Both the position numbers and the translations under genes were made by a program. The notes under the pieces are model-generated. The model saw nothing but the letters and a program-made list of their open reading frames with translations. It had not been told where the DNA came from and did not search any database. This document shows, piece by piece, positions 28,580-39,060 of a stretch of DNA of 64,000 bases. The stretch comes from Stenotrophomonas africana (GTDB taxonomy: Bacteria; Pseudomonadota; Gammaproteobacteria; Xanthomonadales; Xanthomonadaceae), in contig NZ_JABEME010000005.1 in NCBI RefSeq assembly GCF_013004645.1, positions 1-64,000 on the forward strand, in the 5' to 3' direction. Each line of letters opens with the position of its first letter. The first letter of the stretch is position 1.

Positions 28580-30331
28580 TCAGCGCTTCATCGAACCGAA
28601 GAACTCGTCGTTGGACTTGGTGTTCTTCATCTTGTCGAGCAGGAACTCCATCGCGGCCATTTCATCCATCGGATGCAGCAGCTTGCGCAGGATCCAGATC
28701 TTCTGCAGCAGTTCCGGTTCGATCAGCAGGTCTTCGCGGCGGGTGCCGGAACGGTTGATGTCGATGGCCGGGAACACGCGCTTTTCAGCGATGCGGCGGC
28801 TCAGGTGCACTTCGCTGTTGCCGGTGCCCTTGAACTCTTCGTAGATCACCTCGTCCATCTTCGAGCCGGTGTCGACCAGCGCGGTAGCGATGATGGTCAG
28901 GCTGCCGCCTTCTTCCACGTTGCGCGCGGCACCGAAGAAGCGCTTCGGGCGGTGCAGGGCGTTGGCGTCCACACCACCGGTCAGCACCTTGCCCGAGCTC
29001 GGCACCACGTTGTTGTAGGCGCGGGCCAGGCGGGTGATCGAGTCGAGCAGGATCACCACGTCCTTCTTGTGCTCGACCAGGCGCTTGGCGCGCTCGATGA
29101 CCATTTCGGCCACCTGCACGTGGCGCGCGGCCGGCTCGTCGAAGGTCGAGCTGATGACTTCGCCGCGCACGGTGCGCTGCATTTCGGTCACTTCTTCCGG
29201 GCGCTCATCGATCAGCAGCACGATCAGGTGCACGTCCGGATGGTTGGTGGTGATGGCGGTGGCGACCTGCTGCATCATCATGGTCTTGCCGGCCTTCGGC
29301 TGCGACACGATGAGCGAGCGCTGGCCCTTGCCCTGCGGTGCCATCAGGTCGAGGATGCGGCCGGTGATGTCTTCCGACGAACCGTTGCCACGCTCCAGGG
29401 TGAAGCGGCGGCGCGGGAACAGCGCTGTCAGGTTCTCGAACAGCACCTTGTTCTTCGACGCTTCGATCGGCTCACCGTTGATGGTGTCGACGATGTTCAG
29501 CGCGAAGTAGCGCTCGCCGTCCTTCGGGAAGCGGATGCGGCCGGAGATGTGGTCACCGGTGCGCAGGTTGAAGCGGCGGATCTGGCTGGGCGAGATGTAG
29601 GTGTCGTCCGGGCCGGCCAGGTAGCTGGCTTCGGCCGCGCGCAGGAAGCCGAAGCCGTCCGGCAGGATTTCCAGCACGCCATCGGCGGCGACGCCGTCAC
29701 CGTGGCGGGTCAGCACCTTCAGCAGGGCGAAGATCACATCCTGCTTGCGGGCGCGCGCCACGCCTTCGGAGATCTGCAGCTGCTCGGCGATTTCCAGCAG
29801 CTTCTGCGCCGGCATGCGCTTGAGGTCGCTCAGCGAGTAGACCGGGAAGCCCTCGGGCACGTTGGCGTGCGGGCGCGGCACGAACGGCTGCTGCTCGCCG
29901 CCATCGTTGGGCAGGCCGTCGTCGCGGAAGCGGTTGTTGCGGTCACGGTCGCGGCGGTTGCGGAAGCGGTCGCGGCGGTTGCCCTGACCTTGCCCCTGGC
30001 CCTGCTGGCCGTTCTGGTTGTACGGGTTCTGGCCCTGGTTCTGGCCACCGCCCTGGTGGTTCTGCTGGCGCGGCTGGCCGGATTCGCGACCCTCACCGCC
30101 TTCGCCGCCGCCACTGCTGGCAGGGGCCTCGGCGGCGGGCGCGCTCGGTGCGGGGGCGGCTGCAGCCGGTGCCGGCGCTTCGGGCGCGGCGGCCAGCGGC
30201 AGGGTCGGCTGCGCCGGAGCGGCGCTGGTTTCGGCGGCTGACGGAGCGGCAGCCTTGGCTACGCGGGGCTTGCGCACGCGCTTTTCGGCGGGCGCATCGG
30301 CGCTGCCGGTTTCGGAAGTGTTATCGGACAA
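28580..30331 (-). CDS. rho: Transcription termination factor Rho
   Basis: A 583-residue Rho, against about 420 in E. coli; the extra residues are a long N-terminal insertion (residues about 20-145) rich in Ala/Pro then Gly/Asn/Gln/Arg, followed by the RNA-binding domain ([38 protein letters not shown]) and the hexameric ATPase with [12 protein letters not shown] (P-loop), [12 protein letters not shown] and [20 protein letters not shown]. All core motifs are intact. The start is TTG at 30329-30331, with GAGGAA about eight bases upstream. An efficient intrinsic terminator follows. Weak start and long leader fit known rho self-control. Confidence 0.95.
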   Translation of the reverse strand: MSDNTSETGSADAPAEKRVRKPRVAKAAAPSAAETSAAPAQPTLPLAAAPEAPAPAAAAPAPSAPAAEAPASSGGGEGGEGRESGQPRQQNHQGGGQNQGQNPYNQNGQQGQGQGQGNRRDRFRNRRDRDRNNRFRDDGLPNDGGEQQPFVPRPHANVPEGFPVYSLSDLKRMPAQKLLEIAEQLQISEGVARARKQDVIFALLKVLTRHGDGVAADGVLEILPDGFGFLRAAEASYLAGPDDTYISPSQIRRFNLRTGDHISGRIRFPKDGERYFALNIVDTINGEPIEASKNKVLFENLTALFPRRRFTLERGNGSSEDITGRILDLMAPQGKGQRSLIVSQPKAGKTMMMQQVATAITTNHPDVHLIVLLIDERPEEVTEMQRTVRGEVISSTFDEPAARHVQVAEMVIERAKRLVEHKKDVVILLDSITRLARAYNNVVPSSGKVLTGGVDANALHRPKRFFGAARNVEEGGSLTIIATALVDTGSKMDEVIYEEFKGTGNSEVHLSRRIAEKRVFPAIDINRSGTRREDLLIEPELLQKIWILRKLLHPMDEMAAMEFLLDKMKNTKSNDEFFGSMKR

Positions 30332-30521
30332 GAGCGTTATTCCTCGCTTGAAGGTGCGAGCGCCCGGCTGGGGCGGCGAACGTTGGGAATGGGTCTGGAA
30401 GAAACTGCGTCCAGAGGGTGCGGCACGCGAACGCGGCCGGATATGCCGACACTATCATCGGCCTGCGGCGCCGTGCAAGGGTCACCGGGAACAACATTCA
30501 TCATGGGCGCGGGGCGCCCCG

Positions 30522-30548
30522 CCGGCAGCCGTGGTCCACGGCTGCCGG
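30522..30548 (-). terminator. Hairpin after trxA
   Basis: Perfect 13-base inverted repeat around a single base (CCGGCAGCCGTGG / CCACGGCTGCCGG) just downstream of the trxA stop on the minus strand, without a T run. Confidence 0.55.
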
Positions 30549-30560
30549 GGAACAGCAGGA

Positions 30561-30890
30561 TCAGGCCAGGGCCTTGTCCAGCAGACCGGCCAGCTGGGCC
30601 TTGCCCACGGCACCGATCTGCTCGCCAACCTTCTCGCCGTCCTTGAACACGACCAGGTACGGAATCGAACGCACGTGGTACTTGGCGGCCAGCGCGCGGT
30701 TGTGGTCGACGTTGACCTTGGCGATCTTGGCGCGGCCCTGGTAGGCATCGGCCAGCTCGTCCAGCGCCGGTGCGATCATCTTGCAGGGGCCACACCACTC
30801 GGCCCAGAAATCGACCAGCACTGGTTCCTTGGAATTCAGCACTGCGCTATCAAAGTCGGCGTCGCCGACATGTACAACCTTGTCGCTCAT
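30561..30890 (-). CDS. trxA: Thioredoxin
   Basis: A 109-residue thioredoxin with WCGPC at residues 32-36 (active cysteines 33 and 36), [21 protein letters not shown] and the cis-proline loop [12 protein letters not shown], all typical of TrxA, the cytosolic disulfide reductase fed by thioredoxin reductase. The ATG at 30888-30890 gives the standard length; an 11-residue upstream extension is unlikely. It is upstream of rho on the same strand, an order seen in many gammaproteobacteria (rhlB / trxA-rho). Confidence 0.96.
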   Translation of the reverse strand: MSDKVVHVGDADFDSAVLNSKEPVLVDFWAEWCGPCKMIAPALDELADAYQGRAKIAKVNVDHNRALAAKYHVRSIPYLVVFKDGEKVGEQIGAVGKAQLAGLLDKALA

Positions 30891-31400
30891 CTTGGTTTCT
30901 CGTCTTGGATTGCACCCGGCCATGCCGGAGGTGGGTGAACTGGGCCATGCCCGGTGGCGCGACCCTCGTCGTTGCCTCGCGGCGCACTGCCGCGGTGCGT
31001 TCGGCGGGATGCCTGGACGCTCACGGCCGGAAGTGTACCCCTATCGCAGGGCAGGGACAGGCGCCGGCTGGAACCCAGCGTATCGTGATCGCTTCGAAGC
31101 TCGGTATGTGTCGGATTTCACTGTCTTCCTGTAGATGGGGCTGGCAGTGGGCGACACCAGCGGCCCTGGCCGGGCCGTTCAAGTCCGGTGTGGCTGGGTG
31201 AAGGTGGTCGTCTCTTTGTCTTGTGAGACGGGTCATTCCGGTTTGCTGGCCCGAGTGCGTTAAACTGGGGCATTGTGCGGCGCGCGGACCGGGTGGTCCC
31301 AGCCTGCCAACCCGCCGCAGGGGCCGCAGTTTGCGACGGTGCCCCTAGACGATGAAGTGCCAGCCGCCCTACGGGCCGGCGGCCATACCAAGACGGACAC
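30891..31400. other. Divergent trxA-rhlB intergenic region
   Basis: About 510 bases with no supported gene; short frames here have skewed composition and no ribosome site. It should carry promoters for trxA-rho and for rhlB. I see no strong palindromes or repeat elements. Confidence 0.5.
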
Positions 31401-33125
31401 ATGAGCGACAAACCGCTGACCGATTTGACCTTCTCCTCCTTCGAGCTGCATCCGGCCCTGCAGGCCGGCCTTGAAGGAGCCGGATTCACCCGCTGCACGC
31501 CGATCCAGGCGCTGACCCTGCCGGTCGCGCTGCCCGGTGGTGATGTTGCCGGCCAGGCCCAGACCGGCACCGGCAAGACCCTGGCCTTCCTCGTCGCTGT
31601 CGTGAACCGCCTGCTGACGCGTCCGGCCCTGGCTGACCGCAAGCCGGAAGATCCGCGCGCGCTGATCCTCGCCCCGACCCGCGAACTGGCCATCCAGATC
31701 CACAAGGATGCAGTGAAGTTCGGCTCCGACCTGGGCCTGCGTTTCGCGCTGGTCTACGGCGGCGTGGATTACGACAAGCAGCGCGAACTGCTGCAGCAGG
31801 GCGTGGACGTGATCATCGCCACCCCGGGTCGCCTGATCGACTACGTGAAGCAGCACAAGGTGGTCTCGCTGCACGCCTGCGAGATCTGCGTGCTGGACGA
31901 AGCCGACCGCATGTTCGACCTGGGCTTCATCAAGGACATCCGCTTCCTGCTGCGCCGCATGCCCGAGCGCACCACCCGCCAGACCCTGCTGTTCAGTGCC
32001 ACCCTCAGCCACCGCGTGCTGGAGCTGGCCTACGAGCACATGAACGAACCGCAGAAGCTGGTGGTTGAAGCCGAGACCATCACCGCCGCGCGCGTGCGCC
32101 AGCGCATCTATTTCCCGGCCGACGACGAGAAGATTCCGTTGCTGCTGGGCCTGCTGTCGCGCAGCGAAGGCGCGCGCACCATGGTCTTCGTCAACACCAA
32201 GGTGTTCGTCGAACGCGTTGCCCGTTCGCTGGAAAAGGCCGGCTACCGTGTCGGCGTGCTGTCCGGCGACGTGCCGCAGAAGAAGCGCGAGAGCCTGCTC
32301 AACCGCTTCCAGAAGGGCCAGCTGGAAATCCTGGTGGCCACCGACGTGGCCGCGCGCGGCCTGCACATCGACGGCATCAAGTACGTCTACAACTACGACC
32401 TGCCGTTCGACGCCGAAGACTACGTGCACCGCATCGGCCGCACCGCGCGCCTGGGCGAAGAAGGTGATGCGATCAGCTTCGCCTGCGAACGCTACGCCAT
32501 GGGCCTGCCGGACATCGAGGCCTACATCGAGCAGAAGATTCCGTCCGAGCCGGTCACCAAGGAACTGTTGACCCCGCTGCCGCGCCCGGAACGCCCGGCT
32601 CCGGCTGCAGGCGAGGAAGGCGAGGACAACGAAAGCGTCGGCCAGATCTTCCGCGAAGCGCGCGAAGCCCGTGCCGCCGAGGAAGAGCGTCGGGGCGGTG
32701 GCCGTAGTGGTGGCCGTTCCGGCGGTGGTGGTGGCCGTGGTGGCCGTGACGGTGAGCGCAGCGGCGAACGCCGCTCGCGTGGCCCGCGCAAGCCGCGCGT
32801 GGAAGGCGAGCAGGGCGCTGCCGCCCCGGCCGCCGGCGCCGAAGGTGCCACCGCCCAGGCTCCGCGTCCGCCGCGCCCGCCGCGTGCCGAAGGCGCACCG
32901 GAAGGTGCGGTGGACGGCGAGCACAAGCCGCGCAAGCGCCGTCGTCGTCGCCATGGCCGTCCGGTCGAGGGTGCCGAGGGCGTGCAGAGCGCCGCCGGCA
33001 ATGGCGCCAGCCCGGTCACCCCGGTGCAGGTGGTGGCCAAGCCGGTGCGTACGGCTGCCGATACCGGCGATTCGTTCCTGACCCGCATCGGCCGCAAGAT
33101 CCGCCGGATGCTGTCGGGCAACTAA
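31401..33125 (+). CDS. rhlB: DEAD-box ATP-dependent RNA helicase RhlB
   Basis: A 574-residue DEAD-box helicase starting [25 protein letters not shown], with the Q-motif ([13 protein letters not shown]), [20 protein letters not shown] in [16 protein letters not shown], and HRIGRTAR. RhlB unwinds RNA for RNase E-dependent decay. Residues from about 395 are a long basic Arg/Gly/Ala-rich tail, expanded compared with E. coli (421 residues) and probably disordered RNA-binding sequence. It faces away from trxA-rho. Identification as RhlB rather than RhlE rests on the N-terminal residues and the trxA/rho context. Confidence 0.9.
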   Translation: MSDKPLTDLTFSSFELHPALQAGLEGAGFTRCTPIQALTLPVALPGGDVAGQAQTGTGKTLAFLVAVVNRLLTRPALADRKPEDPRALILAPTRELAIQIHKDAVKFGSDLGLRFALVYGGVDYDKQRELLQQGVDVIIATPGRLIDYVKQHKVVSLHACEICVLDEADRMFDLGFIKDIRFLLRRMPERTTRQTLLFSATLSHRVLELAYEHMNEPQKLVVEAETITAARVRQRIYFPADDEKIPLLLGLLSRSEGARTMVFVNTKVFVERVARSLEKAGYRVGVLSGDVPQKKRESLLNRFQKGQLEILVATDVAARGLHIDGIKYVYNYDLPFDAEDYVHRIGRTARLGEEGDAISFACERYAMGLPDIEAYIEQKIPSEPVTKELLTPLPRPERPAPAAGEEGEDNESVGQIFREAREARAAEEERRGGGRSGGRSGGGGGRGGRDGERSGERRSRGPRKPRVEGEQGAAAPAAGAEGATAQAPRPPRPPRAEGAPEGAVDGEHKPRKRRRRRHGRPVEGAEGVQSAAGNGASPVTPVQVVAKPVRTAADTGDSFLTRIGRKIRRMLSGN

Positions 33126-33132
33126 GCCGGTG

Positions 33133-33190
33133 GCACCCGACCGTTGGTCGGGTGGCTTGAAGGGCGTGCCGACCAACGGTCGGCACCCAC
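33133..33190. repeat. Two inverted REP-like palindromes (CCGACC type)
   Basis: CCCGACC GTT GGTCGGGT at about 33136-33153 and GTGCCGACCAACGGTCGGCAC at 33166-33186, in the gap between rhlB and ftsE. Confidence 0.75.
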
Positions 33191-33229
33191 CGTCTCCACG
33201 ACGTCGCGCCGGTCCTGCATAATCGGGGC

Positions 33230-33916
33230 ATGAGTGTCCTGCGCTTCGACAATGTCAGCAAACAGTACGCCGGTGGCCACGAGGCGCTGACCGATGTCAG
33301 CTTCGAGGTCGCGCCGGGCGAGATGCTGTTCGTCACCGGCCATTCCGGTGCGGGCAAAAGCACCCTGCTCAAGTTGATCCACCTGGACGAGCGGCCCAGC
33401 CGCGGCGCGGTGGTGTTCGACGAGCGCAACCTGCTGAAGGTGCGCGGCAGCGACGTGCCCCGGCACCGACGCGCGGTGGGAGCGGTCTACCAGGACCATC
33501 GCCTGCTGATGGATCGCTCGATTGCCGAGAACGTGGCGCTGCCCCTGATCCTGCGCGGCACCCGCCGCGGCGACATCAACAAGCGGGTGCGTTCGGTGCT
33601 GGAGCGGATGGGCCTGGGCCATCGCGAGAAGGCGCTGCCCTCGCAGCTGTCGGCCGGCGAGCAGCAGCGCGTCGGCATCGCCCGCGCCATCGTCGGTGAG
33701 CCCAAGCTGCTGGTGGCCGACGAGCCGACCGGCAACCTCGACCCGACCCTGGCGGCGGAGATCATGGCCCTGTTCGCCGAGCTGCCCTCGCGCGGCACCA
33801 GCGTGCTGGTGGTCAGCCACGACCTGCCGCTGCTGCGCCGCATGCGCAAGCGCGTGCTGATCCTTGACCACGGCCGGCTGGTGGATGACATCTCGCCGCA
33901 GGACCTGGCGGAGTAA
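33230..33916 (+). CDS. ftsE: Cell division ATP-binding protein FtsE
   Basis: A 228-residue ABC ATPase with Walker A GHSGAGKST (residues 37-45), signature LSAGEQQRV, Walker B LLVADEP and FtsE-typical text (VLRFDNVSKQYAGGHEALTDVSFEV). With FtsX it controls amidase activation and septal peptidoglycan hydrolysis. ftsX starts three bases after the stop, so the two are cotranslated. The signal-recognition gene ftsY, which often precedes ftsE, is not here; rhlB and REP repeats precede it instead. Confidence 0.96.
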   Translation: MSVLRFDNVSKQYAGGHEALTDVSFEVAPGEMLFVTGHSGAGKSTLLKLIHLDERPSRGAVVFDERNLLKVRGSDVPRHRRAVGAVYQDHRLLMDRSIAENVALPLILRGTRRGDINKRVRSVLERMGLGHREKALPSQLSAGEQQRVGIARAIVGEPKLLVADEPTGNLDPTLAAEIMALFAELPSRGTSVLVVSHDLPLLRRMRKRVLILDHGRLVDDISPQDLAE

Positions 33917-33919
33917 TCG

Positions 33920-34867
33920 ATGGCGAAGAACGAAAACAGCGAAGCCGCCGCCCCGTCCCGCGTGGGCGTCTGGTTCCAGCATCACGTGCACAGCGTGGTG
34001 TTCAGCCTGGGCCGCGCCTGCCGCAAGCCGTGGGCGACCCTGCTGACGGTGATGGTCATGGCGCTGGCGCTGGCCCTGCCGCTGGGACTGTCGATCGCGC
34101 TGGACAACCTCAAGCAGTTCGCCGGCAGCGTGCAGCAGTCGCGCGACATCAACGTGTTCCTGAAGGGCGACGTCGATGGTCCCGGCGCGCTGCGCCTGGC
34201 CGGCCAGCTGCGCGACCGTGATGACGTGGCCGAGGTGAACGTGCGCACGCCGGAGCAGGGCCTGCAGGAACTGCGCGATGCCGGGCTCGGCGAGGCGATT
34301 GATACACTCAACGACAACCCGCTGCCGTCGCTGCTGGTGATCACCCCGGGCCAGGGCAAGGACGACGCGCGGCTGGCGCGCGCGCTGGAAAGCCTGCCCG
34401 AGGCCGACCTGGTGCAGCACGACGCACTGTGGCGCCAGCGCCTGGATGCCTGGCTGGCGTTCGGCGCGCGGCTGGTGCAGGTGCTGTCGGTACTGCTCGG
34501 CGTCGGCGCCGCGCTGGTGGTCGGCAACACGGTGCGCCTGGACATCCAGGCCCGTCGCGAGGAAATCGGCGTGCTGCAGCTGCTGGGCGCCAGCGATGGC
34601 TTCATCCGCCGCCCGTTCCTGTACCTGGGCGCCTGGTACGGCCTGGGGGCCGGTGCGGTCGCGCTGGCCCTGATCGCCGCCGCCGGTGCCGCGCTGCGCG
34701 TGCCGCTGGCCGAACTCTCGCGCAGCTACGGCAGCCCGTTCGTGCTGCATGGCTTGGACCTGCTGCATGGCGGTCTGGTTCTGCTCGGCACGCTGTTGCT
34801 GGGCTGGCTGGGCGCATGGCTGGTGACCGGCCACTTCCTCCGCCAGACCCGCCCGACCGACACCTGA
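33920..34867 (+). CDS. ftsX: Cell division protein FtsX
   Basis: A 315-residue FtsX: cytosolic N-terminus, first transmembrane helix (about 35-60), extracellular domain (NVFLKGDVDGPGALRLAGQLRDRDDVAEV), then three helices near the C-terminus (about 188-208, 235-258, 283-305). RRGEEIGVLQLLGAS-like sequence precedes the third. It couples FtsE ATPase to periplasmic regulators of cell-wall hydrolases at the septum. Immediately followed by a tandem receiver gene after seven bases. Confidence 0.95.
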   Translation: MAKNENSEAAAPSRVGVWFQHHVHSVVFSLGRACRKPWATLLTVMVMALALALPLGLSIALDNLKQFAGSVQQSRDINVFLKGDVDGPGALRLAGQLRDRDDVAEVNVRTPEQGLQELRDAGLGEAIDTLNDNPLPSLLVITPGQGKDDARLARALESLPEADLVQHDALWRQRLDAWLAFGARLVQVLSVLLGVGAALVVGNTVRLDIQARREEIGVLQLLGASDGFIRRPFLYLGAWYGLGAGAVALALIAAAGAALRVPLAELSRSYGSPFVLHGLDLLHGGLVLLGTLLLGWLGAWLVTGHFLRQTRPTDT

Positions 34868-34874
34868 GACCGGC

Positions 34875-35717
34875 ATGCAACCGCAAGCGTTGAAGCACCT
34901 TGAAGGGCCCGCGACGCGGGTGATGGTGGTCGATGGCTCGAAGCTGGTGCGCAAGCTGATCGCCGACGTCCTGCAACGTGACCTGCCGGGCGTGGAAGTG
35001 ATCGGCTGCGACAGCATCGAGGACGCGCAGCAGGCGCTGGCGCAGGGCCCGGTGGACCTGGTGACCACCTCGTTGACCCTGCGCGATGGTGACGGCCTGG
35101 CTCTGGCGCGGATGGTCCGCGAAGCGGCCGGCCAGGCCTACGTGCCGGTGATCGTGGTTTCCGGCGATGCCCAGCAGCATCTGGAGCAGCGCCGCTTCAC
35201 CGAGTACGTCACCGATTATTTCGACAAATCGCTGGGCCATGAGGCACTGGCAACCTTCATCCGTGGCTACGTGCAGCCGCAGACCATACCCGGCGCGACC
35301 ATCCTCTATATCGAGGACAGCCGCGTGGTCGCCGAGGCCACCAAGCGCATGCTCGAGCGCCAGCAGTTGAACGTGCTGCACGTGGTCAGCGCCGAAGAAG
35401 CATTCACCCTGCTCACGGCCGAGTCGCTGGGCCGCAGCCGCCACCGCATCGACCTGGTGCTGACCGACGTCACCCTGAAGGGTGAACTGAGCGGCCGCGA
35501 TGTTGTGCAGCGCGTGCGCGTGGACTTCGGTTACGGCAAGCGCCGCCTGCCGGTGCTGGTGATGACCGGCGATGGCAACCCGCACAACCAGACCGGGCTG
35601 CTGCAGTCCGGTGCCAACGACCTGGTGCTCAAGCCGATCGAAGAACGGCTGCTGGTCACCAAGGTGCTGTTCCAGCTGCGCCTGGCCCGCTTGAACGATG
35701 GACCCCTGATTCGATGA
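34875..35717 (+). CDS. Tandem receiver-domain protein, first receiver degenerate
   Basis: A 280-residue protein with two REC domains and no output domain. REC1 (about 15-130) starts [15 protein letters not shown]; at the phosphorylation strand it has DLVTTSLTL, placing Ser where the phospho-Asp belongs, and the acidic pair is DG rather than DD. REC2 (about 143-275) starts [12 protein letters not shown], has the acceptor Asp in DLVLTDVTL, Thr in VLVMTGD and Lys in LVLKP, so it looks functional. Such proteins relay or sequester phosphate, or interact with kinases. Its stop overlaps ung by four bases and it follows ftsX closely. The partner kinase is unknown. Confidence 0.88.
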   Translation: MQPQALKHLEGPATRVMVVDGSKLVRKLIADVLQRDLPGVEVIGCDSIEDAQQALAQGPVDLVTTSLTLRDGDGLALARMVREAAGQAYVPVIVVSGDAQQHLEQRRFTEYVTDYFDKSLGHEALATFIRGYVQPQTIPGATILYIEDSRVVAEATKRMLERQQLNVLHVVSAEEAFTLLTAESLGRSRHRIDLVLTDVTLKGELSGRDVVQRVRVDFGYGKRRLPVLVMTGDGNPHNQTGLLQSGANDLVLKPIEERLLVTKVLFQLRLARLNDGPLIR

Positions 35718-36427
35718 TGGATGAAGCAGCCGACACCCCGACGATCCAGCTGGAACCGAGCTGGAAGCATCATGTAGGCGATTACCTGTTGCAGCCGCAG
35801 ATGCGCGAGCTGTCCAGCTTCCTGCGCCAGCGCAAGGCCAGCGGTGCGGCGGTATTCCCGCCTGGCCCGCAGATCTTCGCCGCGTTCGACGCTACCCCGT
35901 TCGAACAGGTGAAGGTGGTGATTCTCGGCCAGGACCCGTACCACGGTCGTGGCCAGGCGCACGGCCTGAGTTTCTCGGTGCCGCCTGGCGTGCCGGTGCC
36001 GCCGTCGCTGCTGAACATCTACAAGGAGATCGAGAGCGATCTCGGCATCCCGCGCCCGGACCATGGCTGCCTGATCCCGTGGGCACAGCGTGGCGTGCTG
36101 CTGCTCAATGCCGTGCTGACGGTGGAAGAGGGCAAGGCAGGTGCGCACCAGGGGCGTGGCTGGGAAGGCTTCACCGACCACGTGGTGGATGTGCTCAACC
36201 GCGAACGCGAAGGACTGGTTTTCATGCTCTGGGGCGCCTATGCGCAGCAGAAGGGCAAGGTCATCGACACCGGTCGCCATCGCGTGCTGAAGTCGCCGCA
36301 CCCGTCGCCGCTGTCGGCCCATCGTGGCTTCCTCGGCTGCCGTCATTTCTCGATGGCCAACGAGTACCTGCAGCGTCGCGGCCAGGCCCCGATCGACTGG
36401 TCGCTGCCGCCGCGTTCGGCGCTATGA
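35714..36427 (+). CDS. ung: Uracil-DNA glycosylase
   Basis: A 237-residue family 1 UDG that removes uracil from DNA. GQDPYH (residues 72-77) with the catalytic Asp, [34 protein letters not shown] and [11 protein letters not shown] are the defining blocks. The tandem ATG ATG at 35714/35717 overlaps the stop of the preceding receiver gene, indicating translational coupling. Confidence 0.97.
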   Translation: MMDEAADTPTIQLEPSWKHHVGDYLLQPQMRELSSFLRQRKASGAAVFPPGPQIFAAFDATPFEQVKVVILGQDPYHGRGQAHGLSFSVPPGVPVPPSLLNIYKEIESDLGIPRPDHGCLIPWAQRGVLLLNAVLTVEEGKAGAHQGRGWEGFTDHVVDVLNREREGLVFMLWGAYAQQKGKVIDTGRHRVLKSPHPSPLSAHRGFLGCRHFSMANEYLQRRGQAPIDWSLPPRSAL

Positions 36428-36660
36428 GCACAGGCGCCCGGCCCGGGCTGAACACCTGGCAACGTTGCTGACCCTGAATGGGTCCCCAGAACGGCCCGTT
36501 CAGCTCCGCTTGACCGGAATCGGCCGCTTTTCGGCAGGTAATTGCTTGAATTCCAAGGGATTGTGAATCCCGAAAAGCGTGCTCGCCACTGTCATCAAAT
36601 CGCGCTACGGTAGGGCTCTGTTTGGGACCAGTGTTGCATCAATAGGATGCTGGAACTTTT

Positions 36661-36705
36661 TCCTCCTTTAGCAGTCCAAATCCCGGACTGCTAAGATGGG
36701 TGCCT

Positions 36706-36708
<3 letters not shown>
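36661..36708 (+). promoter_or_regulatory. Hairpin leader of rpoH, possible RNA thermometer
   Basis: An 11-bp stem (36667-36677 against 36685-36695; eight Watson-Crick pairs uninterrupted nearest the loop, then UA, UA and GU) closes a 7-base loop. Past two mismatches, UCC at 36662-36664 can pair with GGG at 36698-36700. The AAGAUGGG upstream of the ATG at 36706 would be largely sequestered. This is inference from pairing only; the same inverted repeat could instead be a protein site. Confidence 0.5.
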
Positions 36709-37581
<873 letters not shown>

Positions 37582-37602
37582 GGCGGGATGGCGTTGAAGC
37601 TA

Positions 37603-37637
37603 GGAAAAGGCCCGGCATTGCCGGGCCTTTTCTTTTC
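37603..37637 (+). terminator. Rho-independent terminator of rpoH
   Basis: AAAAGGCCCGGC ATT GCCGGGCCTTTT followed by CTTTT, 22 bases past rpoH. Confidence 0.95.
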
Positions 37638-37649
37638 GGTGGCGTTCTC

Positions 37650-37706
37650 ATCCACGCATGGCGTGGATCTACCCAGTGTCAGTAGAGCCACGCCATGCGT
37701 GGCTGC
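37650..37706. repeat. Facing pair of SMAG palindromes
   Basis: ATCCACGCATGGCGTGGATCTAC (37650-37672) and GTAGAGCCACGCCATGCGTGGCTGC (37682-37706), in inverted orientation between the convergent rpoH and purD. Confidence 0.85.
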
Positions 37707-37715
37707 GGCGCGGCC

Positions 37716-38999
37716 TCAGCCCTCGCGTGCGATCGCGCGCCAGCCAATGTCGTTGCGGTGGAACTCGTTGGCCCAGGTCACCTTGGCCACGCCGGCATAG
37801 GCATTGGCCTGCGCGTCGCGCACGCTGTCACCCAGCGCAGCCACGCACAGCACGCGGCCGCCGGCGCTGACCACCTGGCCCTGTGCATCCAGTGCCGTAC
37901 CGGCATGGAACACCTTGGCATTGGCAGGCACGTCGTCCAGGCCGGAAATCACCTCGCCGGTGATCGGCGCTTCCGGGTAGGGCTTCGCGGCCAGCACCAC
38001 GCCCAGCGACGGCCGCGCGTCCCACTGTGCCTGCACCTGGTCCAGGCGGCCATCGATGGCCGCTTCCACCAGCTCCACCAGGTCCGACTGCAGGCGCAGC
38101 ATCACCGGCTGGGTTTCCGGATCACCGAAGCGCACGTTGAATTCGATCACCTTCGGCGCACCGCTGGCGTCGATCATCAGGCCGGCGTAGAGGAAGCCGG
38201 TGAACGGGATGCCGTCGGCGATCATGCCCTGCACGGTGGGATTCACCACCTCACGCATCACGCGTGCGTGCACCTCGGGCGTGACCACCGGCGCCGGCGA
38301 ATAGGCGCCCATGCCGCCGGTGTTCGGGCCGGTGTCGCCGTCGCCGACGCGCTTGTGGTCCTGCGAGGTGGCCATCGGCAGCGCGTGTACGCCGTCCACC
38401 ATGGAAATGAAGCTGGCTTCCTCGCCATCGAGGAACTCTTCGATCACCACGCGGGCGCCGGCATCGCCGAACGCGTTGCCCGAAAGCATGTCACGCACCG
38501 CGTCTTCGGCTTCGGCCAACGTCATCGCGACAATCACACCCTTGCCGGCGGCCAGGCCATCGGCCTTGACCACGATCGGTGCACCCTTCTCGCGGATGTA
38601 GGCCAGGGCGGCGTCCACGTCGGTGTGCACGGCGTAGAACGCGGTAGGGATGTTGTGGCGGGCCAGGAAGTCCTTGGCGTAAGCCTTGCTGCCTTCCAGC
38701 TGCGCGGCGGCGGCGGTCGGCCCGAAGATGCGCAGGCCGGCGGCGCGGAAGCGGTCGACCACGCCGGCCACCAGCGGTACTTCCGGGCCGACCACGGTCA
38801 GCGCTACGCCTTCGGCCTGGGCCAGCGCCAGCAGGCCGTCGATGTCGGTGACCTTCACCGCTACGTTGCGGCACTTGTCTTCGCTGGCGGTGCCGGCGTT
38901 GCCGGGCGCCACGATCACTTCGGTGACACGGGAGGACTGGGCCAGCTTCCATGCCAGGGCGTGTTCGCGGCCGCCAGAGCCGATGACGAGGATCTTCAT
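37716..38999 (-). CDS. purD: Phosphoribosylamine-glycine ligase
   Basis: A 427-residue GARS, which joins glycine to phosphoribosylamine in purine synthesis. The N-terminus [22 protein letters not shown] is diagnostic; the ATP-grasp core shows [18 protein letters not shown], and [17 protein letters not shown] and [13 protein letters not shown] follow. Length is standard. It lies downstream of purH on the same strand but a terminator-like hairpin sits between them. Confidence 0.97.
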   Translation of the reverse strand: MKILVIGSGGREHALAWKLAQSSRVTEVIVAPGNAGTASEDKCRNVAVKVTDIDGLLALAQAEGVALTVVGPEVPLVAGVVDRFRAAGLRIFGPTAAAAQLEGSKAYAKDFLARHNIPTAFYAVHTDVDAALAYIREKGAPIVVKADGLAAGKGVIVAMTLAEAEDAVRDMLSGNAFGDAGARVVIEEFLDGEEASFISMVDGVHALPMATSQDHKRVGDGDTGPNTGGMGAYSPAPVVTPEVHARVMREVVNPTVQGMIADGIPFTGFLYAGLMIDASGAPKVIEFNVRFGDPETQPVMLRLQSDLVELVEAAIDGRLDQVQAQWDARPSLGVVLAAKPYPEAPITGEVISGLDDVPANAKVFHAGTALDAQGQVVSAGGRVLCVAALGDSVRDAQANAYAGVAKVTWANEFHRNDIGWRAIAREG

Positions 39000-39022
39000 G
39001 GGACAGGGTTCTCGGATACGGA

Positions 39023-39050
39023 AAAGAAAAGCCGGGCAGAGCCCGGCTTC
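39023..39050 (-). terminator. Terminator-like hairpin between purH and purD
   Basis: On the minus strand: GAAGCCGGGC TCT GCCCGGC followed by TTTTCTTTTCC, in the 61-base gap after the purH stop. Confidence 0.8.
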
Positions 39051-39060
39051 GTGATGCGGA

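Noticed and set aside
28673..30241. A 522-codon plus-strand frame opposite rho
   Set aside because: Antisense to Rho; Val/His/Asp-rich shadow.
31260..33176. A 638-codon minus-strand frame opposite rhlB
   Set aside because: Complement of a gene with all DEAD-box motifs.
36667..36695. rpoH leader hairpin as a transcription terminator
   Set aside because: There is no T tract after the stem and it lies 11 bases before the start codon, so a translational role fits better.
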